A stretch of 64,000 nt of DNA from Hydractinia symbiolongicarpus (lineage: Eukaryota; Cnidaria; Hydrozoa; Anthoathecata; Hydractiniidae), in assembly GCF_029227915.1 (NCBI RefSeq), contig NC_079887.1, forward strand, positions 15,004,001 through 15,068,000, written 5' to 3'. A program made the translations under genes and the position numbers. The notes below the pieces were generated by a model. It made no database searches. It was not told the DNA's origin and was given only the letters and a program-made list of their open reading frames with translations. This document shows positions 49,265 to 60,800 of this stretch, one piece after another. The first letter of the stretch is position 1; every line of letters begins with the position of its first letter.

Positions 49265-50273
49265 AATCGTAAATATGCAGAATTTGCATAAATTAAAAAT
49301 GAACCAGAATCTGGTTCATTTGATGCCCACGTGACCAGCCTGTGCCAGCGCCTTTTCGACGCCACGGTAAAAGGTGCTGGGGTCGAGCTTGAAAACTATC
49401 CTGATTTCCCATTTTAGCCAAATGATTGTATTCTCGATGATTACATCAACAAGATTTCCTGTGAAAAAAAATTAAAACTTTTGAATAAGGCAAAAACATT
49501 GAAAAAAGTACTCGTGAGCAAGTCGATAACCCTGATTGGTTTCATTAAAAAAATGCAGAAATGCAGATTTCCTGCTTCACTTTTTAACAAAATAGGTGAC
49601 TTAAAAAAAACAACTGAAAAAGGCCTTTCCTAATTAGCACAAGGGATTGTTTTCAGTGAAAAGAAAATTAATAACGTTGCCAAAATGAAAATGGCTTATG
49701 GGAAGTTTTACGAGCCAATTGCAATCCAGATGTATGAACGGTATTTTAGAACGACAGAAGAAACAATCACTGTGGAGGACTGTGGACTAATAATCGATTC
49801 TGTTAATTACATTTTTGGTTCAACACCAGATGGAAAAATTAATCATGGAAATAAATTTGGTATACTGAAAGTCAAGTGTAGTGAGCATTACAAAGATCTT
49901 GATCCAAAAGATATTTGTTTTGTAGCCAAAAACCCATGCATTGTTTACGACAAAGAAAATGATGTTACAAAAATTAACAAAAAACACACATACTATAATC
50001 AAATTCAAATGCAATTGGCTCTATCAACACAAACACAGTGCGATTTCGTTTTATACACCTCTAAAGGTCTTGTGATTGACCGTGTCCATTTCGATCCAGA
50101 ATTTTGGAAAAATATTCAATCTGAAGCAGCAAAGTTTTCAAAAATGTTCCCTGAGTCGGTTCAAAAATATATGAAGGATTAAATATTTTACTTCACTGCA
50201 AGCAAGCACGTATATATAGATATATATAATTTTATGTACATATTTATCACGTTATATTTTTTATAATAGGATT

Positions 50274-52007
50274 CTAAAAATTTGCCAGCAATCCACAAAC
50301 AGTAATAATTTGATTCATGGATCCCATCATGCTGACCGGTTCTACTTCATTAAATATATGGTAACATTTAAAACGCTGAATCATTTGTTCCACATGTATT
50401 CGCTCTCTTGCAATTTGTTGACTTTTTACAATCTCGTTTGTGGTGAATTGTCCACGTCCTTTTAAAAAAGCTGGTATTATTAATTTTACATTCAATGGTT
50501 TTAAATATTCTTCAATCGTGAAACCTCTGTCTGTCATTACACTGTCCGCTTTCTCCCATAAACCAGGATGTGAAAATCCACTTTTAATCACAATACTTTT
50601 ATCTGAAATACTTCCAGGATACGCTGAAGGAATAAAAGTGAACCCACCTCCAGGAGCTATTACAACTAAAACTTTTACTGTGGTGTGGCTCTTATAATCT
50701 GAATACAACATTTTATGAACATAAAGGGATGACGGAACTTCAACTTTAAATTCCACACAATCAATTATACATCTTGTAGTTGGAAAATTTTCCTTCATTG
50801 AACTAGGCGTTAGCATTTGTATTTTTTTTCTGTCTGGCCAGATGCACATTGATCCCAACTTTAGATATATAAAATTAACCCATGTGGTCACTGCGTTGCT
50901 TACTATCCCTTCAGAAGGTTGTTTCTTGGTTGTTAAAGAGAATTACATTTTCCCCAATCTCTCCTGCATCTAGAAATATCAAGACTGAGTGAAATGAGGC
51001 CAAAGTAGGAAATCATGTATAGTAGTTGCAGATACTATCACTGCTTAAGCAATGTGCGAAATTTTTTAGATAAACTTTCGCAAATGAAGAAATTCGGAAA
51101 ATTTCGCGAGATTAACTTTCGCGAATAAAGAAACCCGCAAATTTTTGCAAGATAAACTTTCGCGAATAAGAATTCTTTAGTTAGAGAAAACTTCAAAATT
51201 CTTAGCATAATTGAAAATGCTATAAATTTTCTTTCTTGAAATAAGATTTATAAGTATTTTGTGCGTTTTTGGTGAAAAATGATAAAATAGCTTGCTGAAT
51301 AAACTTTCGCGAATGAAGAAACTCGCACATTTTCGGGAGATAAACTTTCGCGAAAATGGCGAAAAATCGCGAACTCGCGAAATTTTCTCTCGCGAAAGTC
51401 TCTTCAATTAAAGCACATGTTTTATTTCCTGATGTAAACTATTAACTGTTTGTTCAAGTTGTTCACACTTTATTTTTTCATTTTTCAAAGAAACGTTATC
51501 ATTTTTAAAATTTCGGAGTTTTTCTTTCATTTGATCCAATTCAGATATCTCTGGTGTCTGTGTTACTTCAAGTTCTTCATCAGAAAAATTGAGTTGCAAT
51601 GGTGTCTGAATTCTGCATATTTTCCTGGAAGACGCTATTAACATTGGTTGTTTTCGTTTTTTAAAATCTTTTCCAAAATCATACCATGCATGTAATATTG
51701 GCTTTGCTCCATCCAGCAGTCTTTTACGTGTCCCACCTGGTGGTTTATAAATCACACTGATGTCAAAGTGCTTCCCACATAAGCGAGTGCTGTTTGTAAT
51801 GTTAAAACCATCTAGGCCATCCTGTCGTTTAATTAAATTGCACCACTATCTCTTTGCAAAATAATCACGGGGAAAATTGAAAAAACTAACATTATTCCAC
51901 TGTCTTTCTCCATTTTACACAGTATACTCGCGAGTTGAGCAACCATAAGTAGCACCTTCACGACCTAGAGATTTGTTTGCCTGTTTCTTTAGGTTCTCGT
52001 CCGCCAT
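50274..52007 (-). pseudogene. THAP-domain DDE_4-type transposase, disrupted
   Basis: Transposase gene of the ISL2EU-like element. From the ATG at about 52007 a THAP domain is legible (GCSTREYT, VSFFNFPRDYF, STRLCGKHF), but it has two in-frame stops before the CGKHF part. A coiled coil follows (51408-51600, ending with EIKHVL). About 360 bases of TTCGCGAA repeat (51050-51408) then interrupt the gene. The frame resumes (TGFPTLASFH, then a small deletion before LTTKKQPSEG) and the catalytic core is open from 50891 to 50274. It shows IDCVEF (first Asp), VMTDRGF (second Asp) and RIHVEQMI (Glu). The DDE triad is therefore intact but the gene cannot give a full protein. Confidence 0.85.
51050..51408. 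repeat. TTCGCGAA-rich interspersed repeat
   Basis: The motif AAACTTTCGCGAAT recurs at least five times, and partly inverted copies (ATTTCGCGAG, CTCGCGAAATT) lie towards both edges. It interrupts the transposase gene between its coiled coil and catalytic core, so it inserted after the transposon. No duplication of the target is obvious. Confidence 0.65.
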
Positions 52008-52153
52008 CTTATTTGTTTATGCAGCCTTAGCCTCGATTTTACGCCAAACAGTTATTGCGCAATCGAATTTATGAATAGGAGTATTTTCTCGTGACCTCTT
52101 ACCTTCACTTATACACACATCTCGGCGTTTAATTTTAGCTATCTCAAACTGTC

Positions 52154-52549
52154 ATGATACGGCGAAAAGATATCGAAAATATAGCGAATGTTGGAGATAA
52201 CGGATGCAAGTGGTCAATTTATAAATCAACTTATAAAGTCACGTTATTTAAACCCCAGAAAGGTATTTCTTGGCATCAAACAATTTTATTTGAAGTATTC
52301 ACATGGTATTTTTTTATAGATTCCCTCTGTATATCATTTTTTTTCAAAAAAAGTCTAAAATACTGGTCTGCTTTTTGGCATCTAATTCGCCTGTTACAAA
52401 CAAAAAATCGAAGCGCTGTAGAAAAAATAATGGTGATATTCAAACGTCTTAACAGTTCATTGATTTTTGTTTTAGAATCGGGTGTAATAAATGAAGTGAC
52501 TTCAACAGCAGCTGGTTCTATCATTAACAATGAGATGATGAACGACTAG
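52154..52549 (+). other. Possible small two-exon gene, weakly supported
   Basis: An ATG at 52154 opens a polar segment (RRKDIENIANVGDNGCKWSI) ending KPQK at a GTATTT donor (about 52260). An acceptor TTTTAG at about 52476 joins in phase to a short acidic end (SGVINEVTSTAAGSI..) with stop TAG. The continuous open frame across the intron is hydrophobic and AT-rich. No family is recognised; it may equally be transposon debris. Confidence 0.2.
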
Positions 52550-53339
52550 AAGGAGTAGGAATTTGCTTTAGTGATTGTGTTCGAAACAACATAACGAATT
52601 TAAAGCCTCATTTGTGGTTTTATTATGTCATAAATTTAAAAATATAAAAAACAATAATATTAGTGTAGCTATGATTCTTATACAAAAGTGTATGTGTTCA
52701 TGGAAGTTACCAATTTATTTCAGGTCCAAGAAAATGATATGTTGAAACAGTTCAAATGAAAAAGGTAATGAAAATTGGTTAGTAATTTAGTATGGTGATT
52801 GTTGACAAAAGAGTTAGTATTTGAGCCACCCTTGTATGATTGATGGACGAATAATAACATAATTCCTCCATCAAATCCATACAAGTTTCCGTACATAAAT
52901 CGTTGCAGATGCTCATTTAAATGCAGATTTAAATGCATTTACCGAAATTTTTGTCAAATTTTGTCGCAACTAGAGGTATTTTCTGCTATTTTTGCACTGT
53001 GTGACGTGTGGTGTGGTTTTCTTTGGCTGCAGAATAATTCTGAACGCTTCTTTCTTTTAATTTTAGCTCCCGTCAACATCAAAATTGAACTGTTGAAAAT
53101 GATTTTAAAAGAGAAGACACATAAAATACCATATTTATATAGCCAACTGTATTGAACCTTCTCCTTACAGAACAGAGCAGTTGTCTATACGTAATGTAAA
53201 AAAATGATTCTTCTTTTTTTATTTTGACGAAGGGATGAACAGACACGTTTATAGTTATCAAATGTATCAGATATAATAAAGCCAACTTTTTTCATTCAAT
53301 ATTCAACTTTAATAGAATTAAAGTTGAATATGAAGTAAT

Positions 53340-53620
53340 TTCAACGTAATTCCTGCATGCACAATCTTGATCCACATGAGGGTAAAAAAACGCTGCAGCA
53401 CCAACTATTTTTTTTTGACATTTTCACCTCACCTAACTTTCTTCTACATTCATTACAAAAAAATTTAAGAAACACACAAGGATCTTTTTCTTCACAATGT
53501 ATTCCATAGCTAGATTGAAACACTTCACCTTAGATATCACAAGAGTTAAAATTAACGTAATGTTTACTTTTGACAATTTTCTTCCCACACAATCTACATA
53601 GCTTTTAAATATACTATGAA
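53340..53620 (-). pseudogene. Possible ZAD-like zinc-finger fragment, frameshifted
   Basis: Across two frames on the minus strand one reads YVDCVGRKLSKVNITL, then YGIHCEEKDPCVF and FFCNECRRKLGEV. Together these give a C-x2-C..C-x2-C arrangement with a central FQSSYGI segment. The spacing resembles the zinc-finger gene of the element at 47022, but at least one frameshift and no start are evident. Identity is tentative. Confidence 0.35.
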
Positions 53621-53929
53621 TGTGAAGCAGACATGTTGACACAGCAGTATTCAAATATAAATACTTTATTATTCAGAAAAACTTTCTAACTTATAACATG
53701 AAGGCTACTTCAAAACTTTTACCCAAATATGCATAATTAAAACTAATAATTATCTTCTTTTGTTCGATGACATTAAAAAAGTCACCGAGGCTGTGATACA
53801 CTAACGTGAATTCGTCTAATAATTTGAGAGAATGAAAAATGAATTTTTATAAATAACTCTTCCTGAAAGAACTTTTATAAAAAGGTTAATCAACTCATTA
53901 ACTAATTACCGGTCACCTTCGGTGCAGAG

Positions 53930-54530
53930 AGTTTTGTCTATTAAGTGTCCGCTGTTTGGAAACACTTTTTTGCCTATTTTGACACAAAAATGTTTCCTGG
54001 TTACTTTAAGCAATTAAAAATGGCTCGAGGCACTAGCTGGGTAGTAGCTAGTGACAAATGAAAGAAATCTCTTTCTTATGCTTTGTTAAAGAATCTTCAG
54101 TTACAGATTACTTCTTGTGCTTGATCAACAAGCTTCATATTTTCGCGGATGGCAAGTAAAGAATCTGAATTATCTTCGCTAATGCCATCCACGTGGAATA
54201 GCTTGTCCAGCAACTTCAAAGCTTCCCAAGGGTTGACACGTGATTCTATTACCAAATTTCCACTTCCATTTTCATCAACGCTTCCATCATCGTTTTCGGC
54301 ATCGCATTTTTTTTGCCGCCTTGTCCGCTAATTACAAAGAAATTTTAGGGGAATAGTTCGTTTCGTTCTAATAAAATTGTTCGCTGATTGGAGTGACTGC
54401 TAATGGACTCTCCGCTATTTAGAAAGTTTTGTGAGAGGTTTTGTGTGAGGACCGTGGTTCTTCCGGTGCAAATGTATTTGTGCGTTTATTGGAGGTGTCC
54501 GCTAATTGGAGGTGTCCGCACATTTTCTTT
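53930..54530 (-). mobile_element. pogo/Tigger-like transposon remnant with transposase C-terminus
   Basis: The minus strand 54330-54097 is open and acidic, with NPWEALKLLDKLFHVDGI and LLAIRENMKLVDQAQ, ending at TGA (54097-54099). This 'EAL..L..L......G..D....L..IE' layout is like the C-terminus of Tigger transposases. TAGCGGAC-type motifs (GGAGGTGTCCGCTAATTGG, 54497-54530) nearby are typical of pogo-group ends. The catalytic core is absent. Moderately confident. Confidence 0.5.
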
Positions 54531-54781
54531 CCGTTCTTTTGCATAGACTGAAAACATTGCAATGATTTGAAAGAAAAATTTTGTAAATAAAACGAACTTT
54601 TCTCGTGTTCTTATCGTGAGAGTGAAGTCATGTCGCAGTTGATGAGACAGTTACTAATCACCATACTGTGATTATGAATTAACAAATCCCTCTGAGATCT
54701 CTCAAAATCTCTCGAGATTATACTGTAGTGCTTTTTCGAAGTGCCACATGAGAAATAACTACAGGCAACTGTCGCGACTTG

Positions 54782-54787
54782 TTTATT
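54782..54787 (-). terminator. Poly(A) signal of gene B
   Basis: TTTATT on the plus strand (AATAAA on the transcript) lies about 90 bases past the gene B stop, matching the position of the gene A signal. Confidence 0.5.
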
Positions 54788-54876
54788 TCATTAATAATGT
54801 TGAAAACATTCTCAATAAACTTTACATAATGTTCCATCATAGAAACGTACTTGAATTCTATCCACAAGGAGTTTTC

Positions 54877-57800
54877 TTACTTTGTGTGACACGCGATGCT
54901 TCTCTTATCAGCATGGCTAACCTTCTCTTCAATTTTCTCAATGACAGGCAGAACACCTTGAAGAGATTCGCCTTCTTTCAGTATCTTCAAGAGCTCCTAC
55001 AAATGATAAGGTAAAGGGGATATTATTAAATCAAACATTGCATTGAAGAAGTTGATAGCAATGTCAATATACTTGCAGGACTGGTTACAAATTAACATTA
55101 CCTGAGATAGTTGAGAAAATGGTTTTTCATCTGTCTCCGAAATGATTGCTCTTTTAAAAGCATTATTCCCTTTCTTGGCTTTGTTTTGAATATACTCATC
55201 AATTGACTTGTATTCCTTATTAGAATACATGTGAGATAATTCTTCTTTCATCAACCTTAAGCCTTCGTTGTTAAGCTTATCCAGGCGCTTCACAGATAAG
55301 ATTGTCCATTTTCTCATTCCTGCACAGAATTAAATATTATTAAATAAGTTAAATGAAAAGAAGTAGTGATTGTATCAATATAAAATAATGTATTTTAATT
55401 TCTTATAATATGTCTCTCAGACTTTTGAACTGTTTAGATCCCATCTAGCCATGCTAGATACGATAAGATCACATGTTGCAAATACATGCTCCATTGCTTT
55501 TACAATCAAGTAATTGTTTGTTCTTACCTTGTTCAGTGACATTCATCCAGTGTTTCATGTTATTCACGTCGCTGGCAGTCACATGTTCATATTTGCCTGC
55601 AACAGAAAAAAACCATCAAACAGATCAAACTATTTGCTATAAAAATTCTGTTGAGAGAAACTAAAGTCAATTGTTTTAATCAAAACTTTGGAATCCCTAC
55701 AAAGATTGTTGCTATGACCCACACTATTTCAACGGCGTGCTCCGAAGTTTTTTTGTATTATTTGACTACGACGGTAATTAGATTTTTATAAGTCTCGCCT
55801 ATGGAATGTCATAATCAAGGCCAGATTTATTTTGTAGATTAACTTGTATTCCTTGAAAAATTCAAGCAATAAGGAAGTTTTTTTTAGAAAGATACCGTCC
55901 TGTATTTGATCTATTTAACATTCTGCGCGTTAAGTAACTTTTTATGGTGAGTGTGAATTATAAAAGTGTTAATTCATGGGCGTTTATTTAAAAATGTTAG
56001 AAAAGCACATTCAGCACCTGAATCACTTTTTCACAAATCTCTGACGTCAGCGTGTTTTTTTGGAAATTTTCATTTTATGAACATCCCTATATTTGTCAAT
56101 ATTATATTAGAAATATGAAAATTACATATTATTTTGGTACTTCGAAAGCAATCTATGAAATTAGCCACGATCCAACCGTGTATCGAGGCGTCAACGAGGC
56201 ACAGATTCAGAAAAGATTTAATAATGAACAATTAAGAATACAGGAATTAGAAAGTCCTTTACCCATTTCGCTGATGACACTTCTGACAGCTGTCAATCTT
56301 TTGTTAACTCGCTCAGCAATTGCTTCCAAGGACTTCTCACCATTTTGATGAGACATTGCCCATGTTTTTATGTAAGCAACAATGTCTTGGTAATCCTGAA
56401 CAGTTTGTCGAGCGGCTGTACACGGGTCTTCTAAATAATAAAAATTAACCTTCGTGTCAACTACATCTTCTAAGGTAATAATAATAATATAGTAAATTCT
56501 GGGTTAAAAATAATATGACTGTGGTTTAGAACAATAGAGAAGTAAGGAAAATAGACAACTTGGTCAGAATTTTGGTATTCTTATTGGAAAAAGGAAGTAA
56601 CCGACTTTGTTGTGGTTGTTAATTCTTCGCATAATTATCCAGGAATGTAACACCGACGTGTACTGGCTGACGAGACTTTTGAACCTCATACAGTTTTTCT
56701 GCAACCAAGGAGGTTTACTGCAACTGAAGAAATCAACAAAAACACTCACTTGGGGCAGGTTCTTCTGTTATGATTGACTTAACAGCAGGAGTTTGCGCTT
56801 CAATGAAGGGATCGTTTTGTTCGAGAACAGCCCAAGGGGAATATTTGTTAAACATCAGAACTGTTCTATCGCTCATAATATGAAATAGGGATGATCGGAA
56901 CGGTGAGAGACTTGCATTTGGGATATAAGATCGCTTTTGTTGTTCGTCGCCATCTTCAGTGCTTCTTGCAGCATTTCTTATGCATCTTTGGACGTTCTCT
57001 CCTTCTTTTGTGATGTCTTTAACAAAGTCGTTTAACAAAAAAGATTGTCTAAAATGTAAATTTATAACAGTGTAATGACTAATGTTTAAACTTAAACAAA
57101 TTAAGATATTTGTAACTTAAAATAACTTACTCCTTTTCAACGCCATTAAGCAGACCTTGCAGAACCTCATATTCATCTTCGTAAGCTTTTCTCAGTGCTA
57201 AATCAGCTACTGTTCCAACGAAACCCTCCCCAAAACATAACGAATCTTCCAATTCGTTTTCCTTCGAAGTATCTTCCTCGCCGGTTGAAATCTCATAACC
57301 GAATTTGAATTTTAAACATTCAGGCTCACTAAAAGGAATGGTAGAAATCATTTATAACATTTGGCAGCCGATCTTTTCAACACAAAATATTTTAGACACT
57401 TAGAAGTTGCTTCTTTTTTACCTGGCGCCTTCAATGAGAGGGTAATTTGACAACATCGACGCAAACTTGATTACGTTTCCAGCATTTGATTGTGAGGCAG
57501 CTTTTAAATCGCGTATAAATTTCGAAGGTGTGGATAGTCCTGCTTTTAACGTTTCAAGTTGTGCTTTTACGCCTTCAATTTTGCTGACAAGAGCCTGTGC
57601 CTTATTTTTACACGCTGTTGCATCGGCAAGTCTTGCAATGTTACTCTGAAATGTATATGTAAATAAAATTTTAAGATGGAGAATGGACATCAGTTTCAAT
57701 GGTGAGTAGCAATATACAATGGCGAGTAGCAATATGCAATGGCGAGTAGCAATTTACAATGGACAGTAGCAATTTACAATGACCGATAGCAATTCACAAT

Positions 57801-60800
57801 GGCCGGTAGCAAATCACAATGACCGGGAGCAATTTACAATAGCCGATAGCAATTCACAATGACCGATAGCAATTCAAAATGACCGGTAGCAAATCAAAAT
57901 GACCGGTAGCAATTTACAATAACTGATAACAATTCACAATGACCGGTAGCAATTCACAATGACCGGTAGTAATTCACAATGACCGGTAGCAGTTTACAAT
58001 GGAGCTCACTTACCCTAGATACACTATCGTGATGAATAGCTTCAACATGAGATCTCACTCTTTCAGATTCACATTGTGCCATGCAGCCTACATCACTGAC
58101 TTTATGTGAGTCCTTAACAAACTTTATACATCGTGAATCTTGTTGTTTTCTTGATGTTGTGCATTTCTTCTCCCATTTAAGGCCAGGCATGTGAACTGAG
58201 AAAAACGGTCAATAAAGTCACAAAAAAAATCCATTAAGAGCTGTTAAAATACAGTAATAAAAGTGATTTAACTCTACCTGGTTTGCATTCTCTACCGCAC
58301 TTCCTGGAACTAGCTTGCATGGAACGTGCTCTGTTGATTTTTGATTTTTTAGTAACAGCACTAAGTCGGCTTATATCTTCCAATATGGAGTTGTGAGTTG
58401 TTGACTGTGTTTGGTGATGTTCTGTGATGTTTTGAATGTCTTTTGTGAGCTGATCCACTACTCGTTCATGGGGCTTAATAAACTCATTGATGCTTTTCTG
58501 TGCGACTTGGGGCATTAGCTCCCTTATTTTATTTATAAGGTCGACTTCCAGCTAAATACAGTAGTATAAGAATAAACAACGCTTTGACAAAATCAAATAT
58601 AAAATAATAAGTCAACTAGAGAGGTGGATCAAACTTTAGGACTGTCAACACATATCTTGCGCTGCAGCTTAGTAGCCATAACTCTCGCACTTTGTGCAGG
58701 AGGCCGGTGTTTGATTCCCCTTGGCGGCGGTTCAAAATGGGCAAATGAATGTTATCATAGCCAAAGATCATCGGGATGGATATGTCAACATTTTTTTTAA
58801 AATAATACAACCATTAATCCAAAAAATATTTTGCAATGATCTGGCTTTTCAAAAAATATATGAAAGCCATTTTTAGGACTATCAGCTGCATGTATTGTTT
58901 AGATAGTATGGGATCACTGTTATTGAATTTCCGCGCCCAAAGGCGTAGGAAATTCTTTAAAACCGTCGTTTTTTTCTTTTGGAGCATTTTTTGAGAAAAA
59001 ATCGACCCTGGGATTACACGTTCCTCCGTCACAGATGTAAACTTCGCACCCAAGCTCCCCAACTACTGGGAACTCATCTAAATGATGTTTCAGGACAAAA
59101 TTAGTATTTGTTTTCAACAAAATTTGGCACAGTTAACAAAAAAAGTATGCTGAACATAATGGTGACATAATAATTTTGATTTTTTGCCACCTTAAATGTC
59201 ATTTTAGGACAAAATTGGTCCAAAAATTAAAACTACTTCATTTTCAACAAAAATTGGCAAAGTTAACAAAAAAAGTATGGTGAACCTAATGGTGACATCG
59301 AAATTTTGATTTTTGTCACCTAAATGTCATTTTAGGCCAAAATTTAACCAAAAATTAAAACTGCTTTATTTTCGACAAAAATTGGCACAGTTAATAAAAA
59401 AAGTATGCTGAAAATGATGGTCACAGCAAAATTTTGATTTTTTGTCAACTAAATGCCGTTTAAGACCATAAACGTTTTAATCGCAAGACTTACCATGAAT
59501 GTTAGGCTGTATTTTTTGTTAGCAATTTATTTTAAAATGTGAGTTTATTATGACACGTTTCGTTTTGTTTGCGTTTGTTGTAAGATATAATGTCACTTGT
59601 GTGCTTTATCTTCAGAGGTTCATGCACCAAACCTCCTCAAATGTTTAGCAAAATAACACAACGAATTAGCAGGTTTTCATCAAATATTTTGGTAGCGAGC
59701 GGAAATTCTTAGAGCCCCCAGGGCTTCTTGTTAACATTTGGAACACGGAGTACAATACTTCTTCTGTTAAAGAACACATTTTGCTATAACGCATGCCGAA
59801 TTTATTTCCGTTGGCCCTATCCTCCTACTGCATATTTTTATGCACGTTAATTGGTTAACAACGTATGTAAGATTGGTGTTACCTGAAATTCAATAGCATT
59901 AATATCTGCTCCTCCATAACTAGCTGATAATTTCATTTGTCCGTCTATTATATCATAGATCTTTCCATTGTGTATAAACTCGTATTGACTAAGCTTCCCT
60001 CTGCTATCTGCTGCAATGTTTATCCTTCCTTTTCCAGCGAAGCCAGCAGTTTCAATGTACCCCTCAATGTAGCCCTCTGTAAATGCGCCGTTCTGATAGC
60101 TAATGTACAATTTTGGTCCCATGGATTCCATTTCTTTGCCAATTGTTAATTGTAAACGAGTGATTTTTTTGTCGACTTAAAAGATACAAATGAATATTGA
60201 TTATGTTATTCTTTAAGAATATTGTCTCACCTATTGGGTACTGGCCTTTTCCTCATTTAGTCAACCATATTTAAAATTTCAGAGCATTTTTTTATAATTC
60301 TAAACAAAATAGTAGTCGATTTTCTCGCCAATAACTTAAGAATCACTTTAAACAATTATTTTAAGCCAAAAATGTTTATTTTCTAACAGTTATAAGCCTT
60401 AAATTAAAAATTATGATTGTTGTAATAAAAAACATGACAAATTGTGGTAAAAGTATTTAAACAATAATCCTGTGAACTGTATTGGGACGAATCACAACTT
60501 AATCCACACAATACTCATTTCTACGTTAAATCTCAATTTTCTCGCAAATTACCTTACCTTTAATTATATTTCCTTCAAGATTCTTTCGATCTACTTGGAC
60601 TGTTGTGACGCCCCAATGAATGGGCTTTAACTCCACAAGCATTTCTACTGCGTTGTTTTCAAGTAATATTGTCAAGGGTAAATTGCTACCAAATGATGTC
60701 TTTAATTTTCCGTAAAGTCTCAATCCAGGCTGGGCTTTGATGTCATGATTAGGCACATTCCAGATTGCGTCTAGATATGGTATCGAGGAGATATTATTTT

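Larger units (their letters stand above)
47022..49391. mobile_element. Nested 2.37-kb element with 9-bp duplication carrying zinc-finger and helicase genes
   Basis: Inserted into the YqaJ gene with exact direct repeats AAAACTATC (47013-47021 and 49392-49400). The ends CAACCTCGTCCCCAG and, inverted, CAAGCTCGACCCCAG are terminal repeats, and weaker similarity (CAGGCTGGTCAC) continues for about 100 bases inward. Inside are a Cys-motif zinc-finger gene (+) and an N-terminal half of a RecQ-type helicase (-), arranged convergently. No transposase is recognised, so this is either an internally deleted copy or the helicase/zinc-finger pair is part of an unfamiliar transposition system. A 9-bp duplication is usual for Mutator-like elements, but the gene content is not what I would expect there. 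Confidence 0.85.
45506..50182 (+). pseudogene. Transposon-encoded SWIM zinc-finger / YqaJ-nuclease protein, disrupted
   Basis: Accessory nuclease gene of the ISL2EU-like transposon. Exons: 45506-45563, 45715-45877 (GC donor), 46077 onward. The SWIM motif is CQCPAGKVGTCSHAYAMM, about 46504-46560. The frame shifts near 46770-46800, continues to 47021, is broken by the nested element (47022-49391), then resumes at 49401. Removing that element plus one copy of its duplication rejoins the frame through the shared lysine-asparagine-tyrosine-proline codons. After it come stops at about 49416 and 49631. The YqaJ domain (49685-50182) has FGSTPDG and NQIQMQLAL, but the E-x-K motif reads LKVKC: the Glu codon is AAA (49868-49870), which should abolish nuclease activity. 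Family known; inactivation is seen directly. Confidence 0.82.
45194..52035. mobile_element. ISL2EU/IS4EU-like two-gene DNA transposon, decayed
   Basis: The ends are TGAGGCCAGGGCTGC on the left and CGAGGCTAAGGCTGC read inward from the right. Both are next to AT (45192-45193 and 52036-52037), a plausible 2-bp duplication. It encodes a SWIM zinc finger plus YqaJ nuclease on + and a THAP plus DDE_4-type transposase on -. That gene pair is the hallmark of the ISL2EU (IS4EU) group. Both genes carry stops and a frameshift. A 2.4-kb element is nested in the YqaJ gene and a TTCGCGAA-rich repeat interrupts the transposase gene. The copy is therefore dead. Family identity rests on known gene content; the terminal repeats are short. 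Confidence 0.8.
52550..54876. other. Region between transposon cluster and gene B
   Basis: No intact gene. It contains a possible Cys-motif zinc-finger pseudogene (about 53340-53620, minus) and a pogo/Tigger-like remnant (about 53930-54530). The rest is AT-rich spacer. The poly(A) signal of gene B lies at its right edge. Confidence 0.55.
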
